From assembly GCA_032125995.1 (NCBI GenBank), contig JAQBBQ010000267.1:1-64000 (forward strand): a stretch of 64,000 bases of DNA. Direction: 5' to 3'. The notes under the pieces were generated by a model that worked only from the letters and a program-made list of their open reading frames with translations, was not told where the DNA came from and searched no databases. The position numbers and the translations under genes are program-made. Of this stretch, positions 53,076 through 61,557 are shown piece by piece (the first letter of the stretch is position 1; each line of letters starts with the position of its first letter). Origin of the DNA: SG8-39 sp032125995 (lineage in GTDB: Bacteria > Pseudomonadota > Gammaproteobacteria > Burkholderiales > SG8-39).

Positions 53076-54346
53076 TCCTGCTCGTACACCACCTTGCCCG
53101 CGACGATCGTGGCGCGTACGCGTCCCGGCAGTTCATAGCCGAGGAACGGTGTGTTCTTGCCCTGGCTCTTCAGCCCCTCGGCGGTGATTCGCACGGGCGC
53201 GTCGGGATCGAACACCACGAGGTCGCCGGGTGCGCCGATCTCGAGCCGCCCGCTCTGCACCCCCAGGATGCGCGCCGGGTCGCAGGTGATACGCGCGAGG
53301 GTTTGCAACAGCGAGCGCTTTTTCAGCACACCCCAGCGCAGGGTGAGCGGGAGCAGCAGTTCGAGCCCGGTCGTTCCAGGCGCGGCCTCCGCAAAGGGTT
53401 GGTGCTTGGCATCGTCGTCGACCGGTGTGTGGTCGGAGCACACGCAATCGATGGTGCCGTCGGCCAGACCCTCGGACAGCGCGTCGCGGTCGCGCTGCGC
53501 CCGTAGCGGCGGGTCGAGCCGGCACAGAGAGTCAAAATAGCCGAGATCGACGTCGCACAGGTGCAAGTGATGCACCCCGACATCGCAGGTTACGGGCAGG
53601 CGCTCGCGTTTCGCGGCGCGCACCATCGCCACCGCGCCTGCGGTCGAGAGCCGGCACAGATGAACGCGGGTCCCGGTCGCACGCACGATCTCGAGAATCG
53701 TGCCGAGCGCGATGGTCTCGGCAAACGACGGAATGCCCGGCAGCCCGAGACGGGTCGCGACCTCGCCGTCGTGCGCAACGCCGCGCATCAGCCATGGCTC
53801 CAGCGGTCGCAGCCAGACCGAAAATCCGAAGCTTCCCGCGTACTGCAGCGCGCGCCACAGCATCTGCGTGTCGAGGAGCGCAACGTTGGCCTGGGAAAAC
53901 GCAACGCAGCCCGAATCGGCGAGCTCGGACATCTCGGTCAGCGTCTCGCCCTGCAGCTTCACCGTCAGCGCGCCCACCGGGTAGAGACGCGCACGCGCCA
54001 GTGCGCGTGCGCGCCGACGCAGCATTTCGACCAGCCCCGGTTCGTCGAGCGGCGGGTCGGTGTCGGGTGGACAGGCGAGGCTCGTGACGCCGCCGGCAAC
54101 CGCGGCATCCATCTCCGATTCGAGCGTCGCCTTGTACTCCTCGCCGGGTTCGCGCAGCCGCGCGGCAAGATCGATGATCCCAGGCGCCACGACGAGCCCG
54201 GACGCATCGATTGTCTGCGCCGCCTTCGCAGCGCGGGCATCCGCGTCGAGCGCCGCGATTCGCCCCTTGGCGATGAACACATCGCCCTCGGCGTCGCGCC
54301 CGCTGGCCGGGTCGATCAGGCGAGCGTTGGTAATCAACAGCGTCAC
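53072..54346 (-). CDS. pyrX: Non-catalytic dihydroorotase-like protein (PyrC'/PyrX)
   Basis: The 424-residue protein has the class I dihydroorotase fold, but residues 61-63 read AAR where active enzymes have the zinc-binding HxH (PGIIDLAARLREPG), and the usual HAED segment is also altered (RPLEP). The CSDHTP segment and HHL remain. In Pseudomonas such inactive homologues follow pyrB and are needed to assemble aspartate carbamoyltransferase, so a structural role is inferred; an active PyrC should exist elsewhere. It overlaps pyrB and rlpA by four bases each. Confidence 0.88.
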   Translation of the reverse strand: MTLLITNARLIDPASGRDAEGDVFIAKGRIAALDADARAAKAAQTIDASGLVVAPGIIDLAARLREPGEEYKATLESEMDAAVAGGVTSLACPPDTDPPLDEPGLVEMLRRRARALARARLYPVGALTVKLQGETLTEMSELADSGCVAFSQANVALLDTQMLWRALQYAGSFGFSVWLRPLEPWLMRGVAHDGEVATRLGLPGIPSFAETIALGTILEIVRATGTRVHLCRLSTAGAVAMVRAAKRERLPVTCDVGVHHLHLCDVDLGYFDSLCRLDPPLRAQRDRDALSEGLADGTIDCVCSDHTPVDDDAKHQPFAEAAPGTTGLELLLPLTLRWGVLKKRSLLQTLARITCDPARILGVQSGRLEIGAPGDLVVFDPDAPVRITAEGLKSQGKNTPFLGYELPGRVRATIVAGKVVYEQE

Positions 54347-55299
54347 GCCGAAGCCCCTGCGACCATGCTCATCACCGCCATGCGCACTGCGATGCCGAAG
54401 GTGACCTGCGGCAGGATCACCGAGTGCGGGCCATCGGCCACCGTCGAATCGATCTCAACGCCGCGATTCATCGGCCCCGGGTGCATCACGATGACGTCGG
54501 GCTTCGCGACCGCGAGCTTCTCCGCGGTGAGGCCAAAGGTCTTGAAGAACTCCTGCGCCGAGGGGAGCAGCGCCCCGCGCATGCGCTCGTTCTGCAGCCG
54601 CAGCATCACCACGGCATCGCAGCCCTTGAGGCCTTCGCGCATGTTACGGAACACGTGGACCCCGAGCGCCTCCACGCCCGGCGGAATCAGAGTCTGCGGG
54701 CCAATCACCCGAACCTCGGGTGTGCCAAGGATGTTGAGGCCGTGGATAAGCGAGCGCGCGACGCGCGAGTGCAGCACATCGCCGACGATCGCCACCGTCA
54801 GCTGGGTGAAATCCTTCTTGTAATGGCGCAGCGTATACAAGTCGAGCAGCCCCTGCGTGGGATGGGCATGGCGCCCGTCGCCCGCGTTGATGACATGCTC
54901 GTGCGGCTTCACGTGCCGCGCGATCAGGTACGGGGCACCGGAGGATCCGTGCCGGACGACGAAGATGTCGGCCTGCATGGCCGAGAGGTTCGCGACCGTG
55001 TCGAGCAGCGATTCGCCCTTGGTCTGCGAGCTCACCCCGATGTTCAGGTTGATAACGTCGGCCGATAGCCGCTTAGCAGCGATCTCGAACGTCGTCCGGG
55101 TGCGCGTCGACGGTTCGAAGAACAGGTTGAACACGCTTTTGCCACGCAGCAACGGCACCGTCTTCACCTCGCGCTCGGTCACCCCGATGAACGACTCGGC
55201 GGTGTCGAGGATGCGCACGATTACTTCGCGCGGCAGCCCCTCGACCGATAGCAGGTGTTGCAGTTCACCGTTCTTGTTGAGCTGCGGATTAGGTTGCAT
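54343..55299 (-). CDS. pyrB: Aspartate carbamoyltransferase catalytic subunit
   Basis: The 318-residue enzyme condenses carbamoyl phosphate and aspartate. FFEPSTRTRTTFEIAAKRL is the carbamoyl-phosphate site, HPTQGLLDLYTL and HPGPMNRGVEI the conserved aspartate-domain segments. The ATG at 55299 lies in the end of pyrR; the longer frame upstream is antisense-like and not coding. No pyrI is present, in keeping with a PyrB-PyrX type complex. Confidence 0.95.
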   Translation of the reverse strand: MQPNPQLNKNGELQHLLSVEGLPREVIVRILDTAESFIGVTEREVKTVPLLRGKSVFNLFFEPSTRTRTTFEIAAKRLSADVINLNIGVSSQTKGESLLDTVANLSAMQADIFVVRHGSSGAPYLIARHVKPHEHVINAGDGRHAHPTQGLLDLYTLRHYKKDFTQLTVAIVGDVLHSRVARSLIHGLNILGTPEVRVIGPQTLIPPGVEALGVHVFRNMREGLKGCDAVVMLRLQNERMRGALLPSAQEFFKTFGLTAEKLAVAKPDVIVMHPGPMNRGVEIDSTVADGPHSVILPQVTFGIAVRMAVMSMVAGASA

Positions 55300-55789
55300 G
55301 TTCAAGCTGGAATGAGAGCAGGCCGTCGTCCCCGCGACGCAAGCGCAGGCGCGCGCCGGCGGGAACCTCGACGCGCGCGCCGCAGAACTGGGCGCAGATC
55401 GGCAGTTGGCGGCCACCACGCTCGGCGAGCACCGCAAGCGCGATGCGCTCGGGGCGACCGTAATCGAACAGCTCGTTCATCGCCGCGCGCACCGTCCGGC
55501 CGGTGTAGAGAACGTCGTCGATGAGCAGAACGTCGCGCCCCTCAATCGAGAACGGAATCTTCGTGCGCTTCGGATCGCGCGCCAGTCCCTGCTGATGGTA
55601 GTCATCGCGGTAAAAGGCGATGTCCATGGTGCCGAGCGGCTCGCCGATGCCGAGCAAGGCGTGCAGGCGCTCAGCGAGCCAGACGCCGCCGGTGTAGAGG
55701 CCGATCATCGCCGTCTTGGGCGTCAGCGCCGGCCGAATGACATCGGCCAACTGCACGCACAGTTGCTCCGCGTCAGGCAGCGGGTTCAT
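55289..55789 (-). CDS. pyrR: PyrR-type uracil phosphoribosyltransferase/regulator
   Basis: The 166-residue PRTase has the PRPP loop LLIDDVLYTGRTVRAA and the MIGLYTGGVWLAERL segment. PyrR converts uracil to UMP and in Bacillus binds pyr mRNA; in Pseudomonas it lies with pyrB and pyrC' as here. No attenuator hairpin was seen directly upstream, so RNA regulation is not shown. It overlaps ruvX by four bases and pyrB by 11. Confidence 0.92.
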   Translation of the reverse strand: MNPLPDAEQLCVQLADVIRPALTPKTAMIGLYTGGVWLAERLHALLGIGEPLGTMDIAFYRDDYHQQGLARDPKRTKIPFSIEGRDVLLIDDVLYTGRTVRAAMNELFDYGRPERIALAVLAERGGRQLPICAQFCGARVEVPAGARLRLRRGDDGLLSFQLEHAT

Positions 55790-56280
55790 GATTCGCGGTC
55801 CGCAAAATACTGCTCGAGCAGCAGTTGTGCCGCATGCCCGTCGAGCGATCGTGTGCGCGCGGCAGCCGCCGCGCGCCGCCCGCCGGCCGCGGCGCGCAAC
55901 CGCGCCTCGGCCTCGACCGAGCTGTAGCTTTCGTCTACACGCGCCACGGGCAGGCCGAAGCGCCCCTCGAGCTGGCGCGCGAAGCGCTCGACGCGCGGCG
56001 CGAGCGGGTGCGTCTCACCGTCGCGTGCAGGCACGCCGACAACCATCGCGCAGGGTTGCCACTCGGTCACCAAACGACGGATTTCGGCGAAGCGCGCCTG
56101 CCCCTCGGCGGCGATCACGGCCAGCGGGTGCGCACTGCGCGTCTCGAGGTCGCCGACCGCAACGCCGACGCGTCGCGCGCCGAAGTCGAACGCCAGCACG
56201 GTTCCACGAACCGGGGAGAAATGAAGGGGAACTGCAGGCGGGGCGTTTGGCGCTGAACGCGGCATCGCGCGCTCAGGCAT
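55786..56280 (-). CDS. ruvX: Putative pre-16S rRNA nuclease RuvX/YqgF
   Basis: The 164-residue RNase H-fold protein has GTVLAFDFGARRVGVAVGD with the first acidic residue, GVPARDGETHPLAPRVERFA, the VDESYSSVEAEARL segment and D148-type end (SLDGHAAQLLLEQYF). The N-terminus before GTVLAF is about 25 residues longer than usual, so a later Met (MPRSAP) is possible. YqgF processes 16S rRNA 5' ends. It overlaps yqgE by eight bases. Confidence 0.88.
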   Translation of the reverse strand: MPERAMPRSAPNAPPAVPLHFSPVRGTVLAFDFGARRVGVAVGDLETRSAHPLAVIAAEGQARFAEIRRLVTEWQPCAMVVGVPARDGETHPLAPRVERFARQLEGRFGLPVARVDESYSSVEAEARLRAAAGGRRAAAAARTRSLDGHAAQLLLEQYFADRES

Positions 56281-56833
56281 GTCCCGCCACGTCCGAGAGG
56301 CGCGCGAAATCGATCCCCAGCAGTTCCATCGCTGCCGGCAGGCGCTCCTCGGCCGGAAGGTCGAAGATGATCGCGTCGCGCGCTTCGACCGACAGCCACG
56401 CGTTCTGCGACAGTTCGTGTTCGAGCTGACCGGCAGCCCACCCCGCGTAACCGAGCGTGACCATCATTCGTTGCGGTCCTTCGCCGCGCCCCACGGCCTC
56501 GAGGATGTCCTTCGAGGTCGTCAGACCGATGGCTTCGCGCACCCGCAGCGTCGACTGCCATTCGCCGGGCGGGGCGTGGAGGACGAATCCGCGGTCGGTC
56601 TGCACCGGCCCGCCGAAGTACACCGGCGCGCCAGCAAGGTCATGCTGTTTCAGGGCGAGCGATAGGCGCTCGAACAAGGCCTGCAGGGTGAGATCGATCG
56701 GCCGATTGACGACCAGGCCAAGCGCGCCCTGATCGTTGTGCTCGCACAGATAGGTCAAGGTCTTCGAAAAATAGGGATCCACCATGCTTGGCATGGCGAT
56801 CAGGAAGTGATTCGTCAGATTGATCGAGGACAT
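56273..56833 (-). CDS. yqgE: YqgE/AlgH family protein
   Basis: The 186-residue protein begins with INLTNHFLIAMPSM and YFSKTLTYLCEHNDQGALGLVVN, the hallmark of the family, followed by PVYFGGPVQTDRGFVLH and LGYAGWAAGQLEHEL. Its role is unsettled (AlgH was linked to alginate regulation in Pseudomonas). It heads the minus-strand run yqgE-ruvX-pyrR-pyrB-pyrX-rlpA, an order conserved in many proteobacteria. Confidence 0.93.
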   Translation of the reverse strand: MSSINLTNHFLIAMPSMVDPYFSKTLTYLCEHNDQGALGLVVNRPIDLTLQALFERLSLALKQHDLAGAPVYFGGPVQTDRGFVLHAPPGEWQSTLRVREAIGLTTSKDILEAVGRGEGPQRMMVTLGYAGWAAGQLEHELSQNAWLSVEARDAIIFDLPAEERLPAAMELLGIDFARLSDVAGHA

Positions 56834-56884
56834 GCGTACGAGTATTTTAACCCCGTCCCCTATCCTAGACAGGGCCCCCCGGTC

Positions 56885-56932
56885 ATGGTTCCGTCCGCCG
56901 GCAGCCTGATGTGGTTTCGCCGCGATCTGCGC
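56885..56932 (+). pseudogene. Possible remnant start of a DNA photolyase gene
   Basis: In the 139-base gap between yqgE and the rubredoxin gene, an ATG at 56885 opens a frame whose residues 8-16 read LMWFRRDLR, the invariant N-terminal motif of DNA photolyases/cryptochromes. After that the similarity ends and the frame runs into the opposite strand of the rubredoxin gene. I interpret it as the left end of a deleted phr gene; nine residues are the whole evidence. Confidence 0.4.
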
Positions 56933-56972
56933 GCCACGCCCGCGCGCTGCACATCATCAGCGGGTCGGCGTG

Positions 56973-57155
56973 TCAGATCTCCACCATCTCGAAATCTTCC
57001 TTCCGCGCGCCGCACTCAGGGCAGGTCCAGTTGATCGGCACGTCCTCCCAGCGCGTACCTGGCGCGAGGCCCTCGTCCGGAAGTCCCGCCGCCTCGTCAT
57101 AGACGAAGCCGCAGATCAGACACATCCAGGTGCGGGTAAGCGTGGTATCGGACAT
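56973..57155 (-). CDS. rubA: Rubredoxin
   Basis: The 60-residue iron protein has the two CxxC knuckles (WMCLICGFVYDEAAG and WTCPECGARKEDFE) that bind one Fe(Cys)4. It is a small cytoplasmic electron carrier. Length and motif spacing are classical. It is divergent from thiD, which is the usual betaproteobacterial neighbour arrangement together with hemL. Confidence 0.95.
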   Translation of the reverse strand: MSDTTLTRTWMCLICGFVYDEAAGLPDEGLAPGTRWEDVPINWTCPECGARKEDFEMVEI

Positions 57156-57254
57156 GAGGATTATTCGAGTGGTGAGTTAAAATCGCGTGGCATCTTAGCG
57201 CATTCCGCCGTGTCGGCTTTTGTAACGCGTCGGGCAGCGAGTGAGCCGCACCGC

Positions 57255-58091
57255 ATGGCATCGCTTCCACCCATTGTTCTCAGCTTTGCCGCATCGGATC
57301 CCACCGGCGGCGCGGGCCTGCAGGCCGATCTGCTCACGCTCGCCAGCATGGGCTGCCACCCACTGTCGGTTGTCACCGCGCTCACCGTCCAGGACACGCG
57401 CGGCGTCGAGGGTGTGCTTGCGATCGACGCCGAATGGGTCAGCGCACAGGCGCGCACGCTGCTCGAGGACATGCCGGTCGCGGCGTTCAAGCTCGGCGTG
57501 CTCGGCTCGGCGGAGAACGCGGCGGCGATTGCCGAGGTTCTCGCCGATTACCCGGCCGTGCCGGTAATTCTCGATCCGGTGCTCACGTCCGGGCGCGGTG
57601 ACGCGCTCGCCGACGACGCACTGGTACAGGCACTGCGAACCCTCATCGTTCCGCAGAGCACGATCGTGACGCCGAACAGTATCGAGGCGCGGCGGCTTGC
57701 GGAAGACGAGCTCGAAGACGAGGCGCTCGACCTTGACGATTGCGCGCAACGGCTGCTCGCCATGGGCTGTCACTACGTGCTCATTACCGGAACCCACGAG
57801 ATCGGAACCGAGGTCGTAAATACGCTGTACGCCGACGGCGGCGTGGTGCGTACCGACCGCTGGCCGCGCCTGCCCGGGAGCTACCACGGTTCCGGTTGCA
57901 CGCTCGCATCGGCCCTTGCTGCGGCGCTTGCAAACGGGCTGGACGTAGCGGAGGCCGCGCACGACGCCCAGGAATTCACCTGGCAGGCGCTCGCGAACGG
58001 CTTTCGTCCCGGCATGGGGCAGCTGCTGCCCGACCGTTTCTTCTGGGCACGCGACAGCGGCGGGCAAGAGAATGACGAGGCGGCCGCGTGA
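57255..58091 (+). CDS. thiD: Hydroxymethylpyrimidine/phosphomethylpyrimidine kinase
   Basis: The 278-residue ribokinase-fold enzyme makes HMP-PP for thiamine. The start PPIVLSFAASDPTGGAGLQADL and the C-terminal anion hole GSYHGSGCTLASALAA are diagnostic. A TAAAAT at 57178-57183 may be the -10 box. No TPP riboswitch is seen upstream. The frame is open upstream, but the ATG at 57255 fits the family. thiE overlaps by four bases. Confidence 0.94.
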   Translation: MASLPPIVLSFAASDPTGGAGLQADLLTLASMGCHPLSVVTALTVQDTRGVEGVLAIDAEWVSAQARTLLEDMPVAAFKLGVLGSAENAAAIAEVLADYPAVPVILDPVLTSGRGDALADDALVQALRTLIVPQSTIVTPNSIEARRLAEDELEDEALDLDDCAQRLLAMGCHYVLITGTHEIGTEVVNTLYADGGVVRTDRWPRLPGSYHGSGCTLASALAAALANGLDVAEAAHDAQEFTWQALANGFRPGMGQLLPDRFFWARDSGGQENDEAAA

Positions 58092-58735
58092 GGCTGCGAG
58101 GTCTTTACGCGATCACGCCGCTCGGCCTGCCACAGACCGAACTCGTCGCCCGCGTACAGCGCGCACTCGAGGGCGGCGCACGTCTGCTGCAATACCGCAG
58201 CAAGCAGAGTAAGGAGAGTAAAAACAACGACGCGGACCAGCGCATCAACGAGGCGCGCGCGCTCGCCGCGCTGTGCCGCGCGCATGGCGCGGCGTTCATC
58301 GTCAACGACGATGTCGAACTCGCGCTCGCGATCGATGCCGACGGGGTACATCTCGGCCGCGACGACGCTGATATTGCCGCCGCCCGCGGTCGCCTTCCCG
58401 GCAAGCTGGTCGGTGCCTCCTGCTATGACCGCGTCGACCTCGCGCGCGCCGCAGTCAGTGCCGGCGCGGACTATGTCGCGTTCGGCAGCGTGTTCGCCTC
58501 GCCCACCAAGCCCGGTGCGGTACGCGCGCCGCTCTCGCTGTTTGCGGAGGCGCGCGCGCTCGGCGTGCCACTGTGCGCGATCGGCGGCATCACGGTGGAC
58601 AATGCGCCCGCAGTCGTTGGCGCGGGCGCCGACCTCCTCGCGGTCATCTCCGACCTGTTCGATGCGCCCGACGTGGCGGTACGCGCGGGCGCTTTTGCGA
58701 AGCTGTTTGACCCTGAATCGGTGACATCGCCATGA
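58088..58735 (+). CDS. thiE: Thiamine-phosphate synthase
   Basis: The 215-residue TIM-barrel joins HMP-PP and thiazole phosphate. RGLYAITP, LEGGARLLQYRSK, FIVNDDVELALAIDADGVHLG, ADYVAFGSVFASPTK and IGGI are the expected motifs. A short extra polar stretch (SKESKNNDADQR) follows the QYRSK motif. It starts with GTG overlapping the thiD stop and ends overlapping the hemL ATG, so thiD-thiE-hemL is a coupled unit. Confidence 0.93.
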   Translation: MRLRGLYAITPLGLPQTELVARVQRALEGGARLLQYRSKQSKESKNNDADQRINEARALAALCRAHGAAFIVNDDVELALAIDADGVHLGRDDADIAAARGRLPGKLVGASCYDRVDLARAAVSAGADYVAFGSVFASPTKPGAVRAPLSLFAEARALGVPLCAIGGITVDNAPAVVGAGADLLAVISDLFDAPDVAVRAGAFAKLFDPESVTSP

Positions 58736-60087
58736 GCTCAAGCGCCCCAACCACCCCAATCACGCCGCGTACGCCGAGTACGCCGAGTACGCCGAGTACG
58801 CCACTTACGTCACGCAACGAAACCCTGTTTGCGCGCGCGCAGGCGTGCATTCCGGCCGGGGTGAACTCGCCGGTGCGCGCATTTCGGGCGGTCGGCGGCA
58901 CGCCGCCATTTTTGGAGCGCGCACTGGGCGCCTATCTCTGGGATGCGGACGGCAAGCGCTACATCGACTACGTGGGGTCCTGGGGTCCGATGGTCGTCGG
59001 CCACACCGATGGCACGGTCGTCAAGGCGGTGCAGGAAGCGGCAGCGCGTGCGCTGTCCTTCGGCGCACCGACCGAAGCCGAGATTGAGCTGGCCGAAACG
59101 ATCTGCCGCCTCGTGCCGTCGATCGAGTTGGTACGGCTGGTATCTTCAGGTACTGAAGCGACGATGTCCGCATTGCGCCTCGCGCGCGGCGCCACCGGGC
59201 GCAGCGTGATCGTCAAATTCGAGGGCTGCTACCACGGCCACGCCGACAGCCTGCTGGTCAAGGCCGGCTCAGGTGCGCTCACCTTCGGCAACCCCTCCTC
59301 TGCCGGTGTACCCGCCGAGACCGCGGCGCAGTCCGTGGTGCTCGACTACAACGACGCGGCCCAGGTGCGCGCGCTGTTCGCCACGCGCGGCGGCGAAATC
59401 GCCGCAGTAATCGTCGAACCGGTCGCGGGCAACATGAACCTCGTACAGCCAGTGCCCGGGTTCCTGGAGGCGCTGCGCGAAGAATGCACCACGCACGGCG
59501 CGGTGCTGATCTTCGACGAGGTGATGACGGGCTTTCGCGTCGCGCTCGGCGGCGCGCAGGCGCGCTTCGGTATCCGCCCCGACCTCACGACGCTCGGCAA
59601 GGTGATCGGCGGCGGGATGCCGGTCGGCGCTTTCGGTGGCGCGCGCGAAATCATGCAGCACATCGCGCCGCTCGGCGCCGTGTACCAGGCAGGCACCCTG
59701 TCCGGCAATCCGGTCGCGGTTGCCGCGGGCCTGGCCACGCTCACGATCGTCGAGCGCACCGGATTCCAGGAGGCCATAGAAGCGACGACGCAGGCGCTGG
59801 TCGAAGGCCTTGCGGCCGAAGCGAAGTCTGCGGGCGCGACGTTTTCAGCGCAGTCGGTCGGCAGCATGTTCGGCCTCTATTTCCGCGCCGCACCGCCGAC
59901 GAGTTTTGCCGAGGTCATGCAGTGCGACAAGGATCGGTTCAACCAGTTCTTCCATGCGATGCTCGAGCGCGGGGTGTATCTCGCGCCGTCGGCGTTCGAG
60001 GCCGGGTTCGTCTCGGCGGCGCACGGCAGCGCCGAAATCGACGCGACGCTGGCTGCCGCGCGCGAGGCGTTCCGCAGCCTCGCCTAG
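58732..60087 (+). CDS. hemL: Glutamate-1-semialdehyde 2,1-aminomutase
   Basis: The 451-residue PLP enzyme makes 5-aminolevulinate for haem. The PLP lysine is K290 (TTLGKVIGGGMPVGAFGG), and VNSPVRAF and YHGHADSLLVKAG are typical. The N-terminus carries about 20 extra residues made of Thr-Pro/Ser-Pro repeats encoded by a 9-bp tandem repeat; ordinary HemL begins near residue 26 (TSRNETLFARAQ). No alternative start after the repeats is visible. It converges with mgtE, with a four-base overlap. Confidence 0.95.
   Translation: MSSSAPTTPITPRTPSTPSTPSTPLTSRNETLFARAQACIPAGVNSPVRAFRAVGGTPPFLERALGAYLWDADGKRYIDYVGSWGPMVVGHTDGTVVKAVQEAAARALSFGAPTEAEIELAETICRLVPSIELVRLVSSGTEATMSALRLARGATGRSVIVKFEGCYHGHADSLLVKAGSGALTFGNPSSAGVPAETAAQSVVLDYNDAAQVRALFATRGGEIAAVIVEPVAGNMNLVQPVPGFLEALREECTTHGAVLIFDEVMTGFRVALGGAQARFGIRPDLTTLGKVIGGGMPVGAFGGAREIMQHIAPLGAVYQAGTLSGNPVAVAAGLATLTIVERTGFQEAIEATTQALVEGLAAEAKSAGATFSAQSVGSMFGLYFRAAPPTSFAEVMQCDKDRFNQFFHAMLERGVYLAPSAFEAGFVSAAHGSAEIDATLAAAREAFRSLA
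58762..58806 (+). repeat. 9-bp tandem repeat in the 5' end of hemL
   Basis: Three perfect copies of ACGCCGAGT (58771-58797) are flanked by one imperfect unit on each side (58762-58770 and 58798-58806). Each unit adds Thr-Pro-Ser. Being in frame, copy-number change would lengthen or shorten the N-terminus of HemL without breaking it. Confidence 0.9.
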
Positions 60088-61490
60088 ACCAGAAGTATCG
60101 TCGCCAGTCCGAGGAAGATGAAGAATCCGCCGCTGTCGGTGCAGGCGGTGATGAGCACCGACGAGCCGATCGCGGGGTCGCGCCCGAGGCGCGCGCGCAC
60201 CCAGGGAATGGCAACGCCCATGACCGCGGCAAGGACCAGCGTTAGCAGCATGGCGAGGGCCATCACGCCGCCCAGCGCAACATTGCCGTAGAGCCAGATC
60301 GTCACTACGCCGAGCAAGCTGCCCCAGACCACCCCGTTCAACAGCGCAACACTCAGCTCCTTGCGCAGCAGCGCGCGCCACGCCCCCTGGAGCTGACCGA
60401 GGGCGAGCGCGCGCACGATCATGGTCATCGTCTGATTGCCGGAATTGCCGCCGATGCCGGCCACGATCGGCATCAGCGCAGCCAACGCGACGAGCTGGGC
60501 GATCGAATGCTCGAAAGCGTCGATCACGCGCGACGCGATGAACGCCGTCACCAGGTTCACCGCCAGCCACGACCAGCGGTTCCGAAAGCTGTTCAGCACC
60601 GACGCGAAGATGTCTTCTTCTTCCGCCAGGCCGGCCTCGGCGAGCTGGGTTTCTTCGCTGCGCTCGCGAATGTAGTCGACCACCGCGTCCACCGTGACGC
60701 GTCCAACGAGGCGTCCCTCGGCGTCGACCACCGGCGCCGAGACGAGGTCGTAGCGTTCGAACGCACGCGCCGCATCTTCCGCGCGATCCTCCGGGTGCAG
60801 CGTGACCTGCTCCGGCACCAACACCGCGGCCACCTCGAGCTCGAGGTCCGACACGATCAGTCGCGTGATCGGCAACGCGCCGCACAAGCGGCGCGCGCGG
60901 TCGACGACGAACAACTGGTCGCTGTGGTCGGGCAGTTCGTCCATGCGGCGCAGGTAGCGCGTCACGACCTCCAGCGCGACGTCCTCGCGCACCGTGATGA
61001 ACTCGAAGTCCATCAGCGCACCGACGGTACCCTCCTTGTAAGACAGCGCGGCGCGGAGCTGCTCGCGCTCGTCCAGCGGTAGCGACTGGGCGACTTCCTG
61101 GATGACCTCATCGGGCAGATCGGGGGCGAGGTCGGCGAGCTCGTCGGCCTCGAGTGTCCCCGCCGCGGCGACGAGCTCGTCGGAGTCCATGTTCGCGATG
61201 AGCGATTCGCGCACCGCATCCGACACCTCGAGCAGGATCTCGCCGTCGCGGTCGGCCTTGACAAGATCCCAGACGACGAGCCGGTCCTCGACCGGCAAGG
61301 CCTCGAGGATGAAGGCAATATCGGCGGCGTGCAGCCTGTCGAGGCGGCCGCGCAGCTCGGCGAGCTGCTGCGAATGCATGAGCTGCTCGACCGGTCCGTG
61401 GCGCTCGAGCAGCGTCTGCACCTCGCGCAGGTGCCTCTCGAGATCCTCGACTTCGCGTCGCGTCTGCACCGTAGGCATTCTGCGAACCAT
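60084..61490 (-). CDS. mgtE: Magnesium transporter MgtE
   Basis: The 468-residue protein has the full MgtE architecture: N-domain of helical repeats (about residues 20-140), a CBS pair (about 145-270; TVGALMDFEFITVREDVAL, YDLVSAPVVDAEGRLVGRVT), the plug helix and five membrane helices with the selectivity motif region (ALMPIVAGIGGNSGNQT) and PWVRARLGRDPA. Its channel passes Mg2+ when cytoplasmic Mg2+ is low. It is the first gene before mtgA on this strand only by proximity. Confidence 0.94.
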   Translation of the reverse strand: MVRRMPTVQTRREVEDLERHLREVQTLLERHGPVEQLMHSQQLAELRGRLDRLHAADIAFILEALPVEDRLVVWDLVKADRDGEILLEVSDAVRESLIANMDSDELVAAAGTLEADELADLAPDLPDEVIQEVAQSLPLDEREQLRAALSYKEGTVGALMDFEFITVREDVALEVVTRYLRRMDELPDHSDQLFVVDRARRLCGALPITRLIVSDLELEVAAVLVPEQVTLHPEDRAEDAARAFERYDLVSAPVVDAEGRLVGRVTVDAVVDYIRERSEETQLAEAGLAEEEDIFASVLNSFRNRWSWLAVNLVTAFIASRVIDAFEHSIAQLVALAALMPIVAGIGGNSGNQTMTMIVRALALGQLQGAWRALLRKELSVALLNGVVWGSLLGVVTIWLYGNVALGGVMALAMLLTLVLAAVMGVAIPWVRARLGRDPAIGSSVLITACTDSGGFFIFLGLATILLV

Positions 61491-61557
61491 TGTATGGGTT
61501 CGCCGCCGGACGCGTCATGCCCGCGGCGCCCGCTGTCTTGCCGTGGCGCGGCGCCGC

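Noticed and set aside
57156..57254. TPP riboswitch before thiD
   Set aside because: I looked for the conserved CUGAGA and thi-box elements and saw neither in the 99-base rubredoxin-thiD gap.
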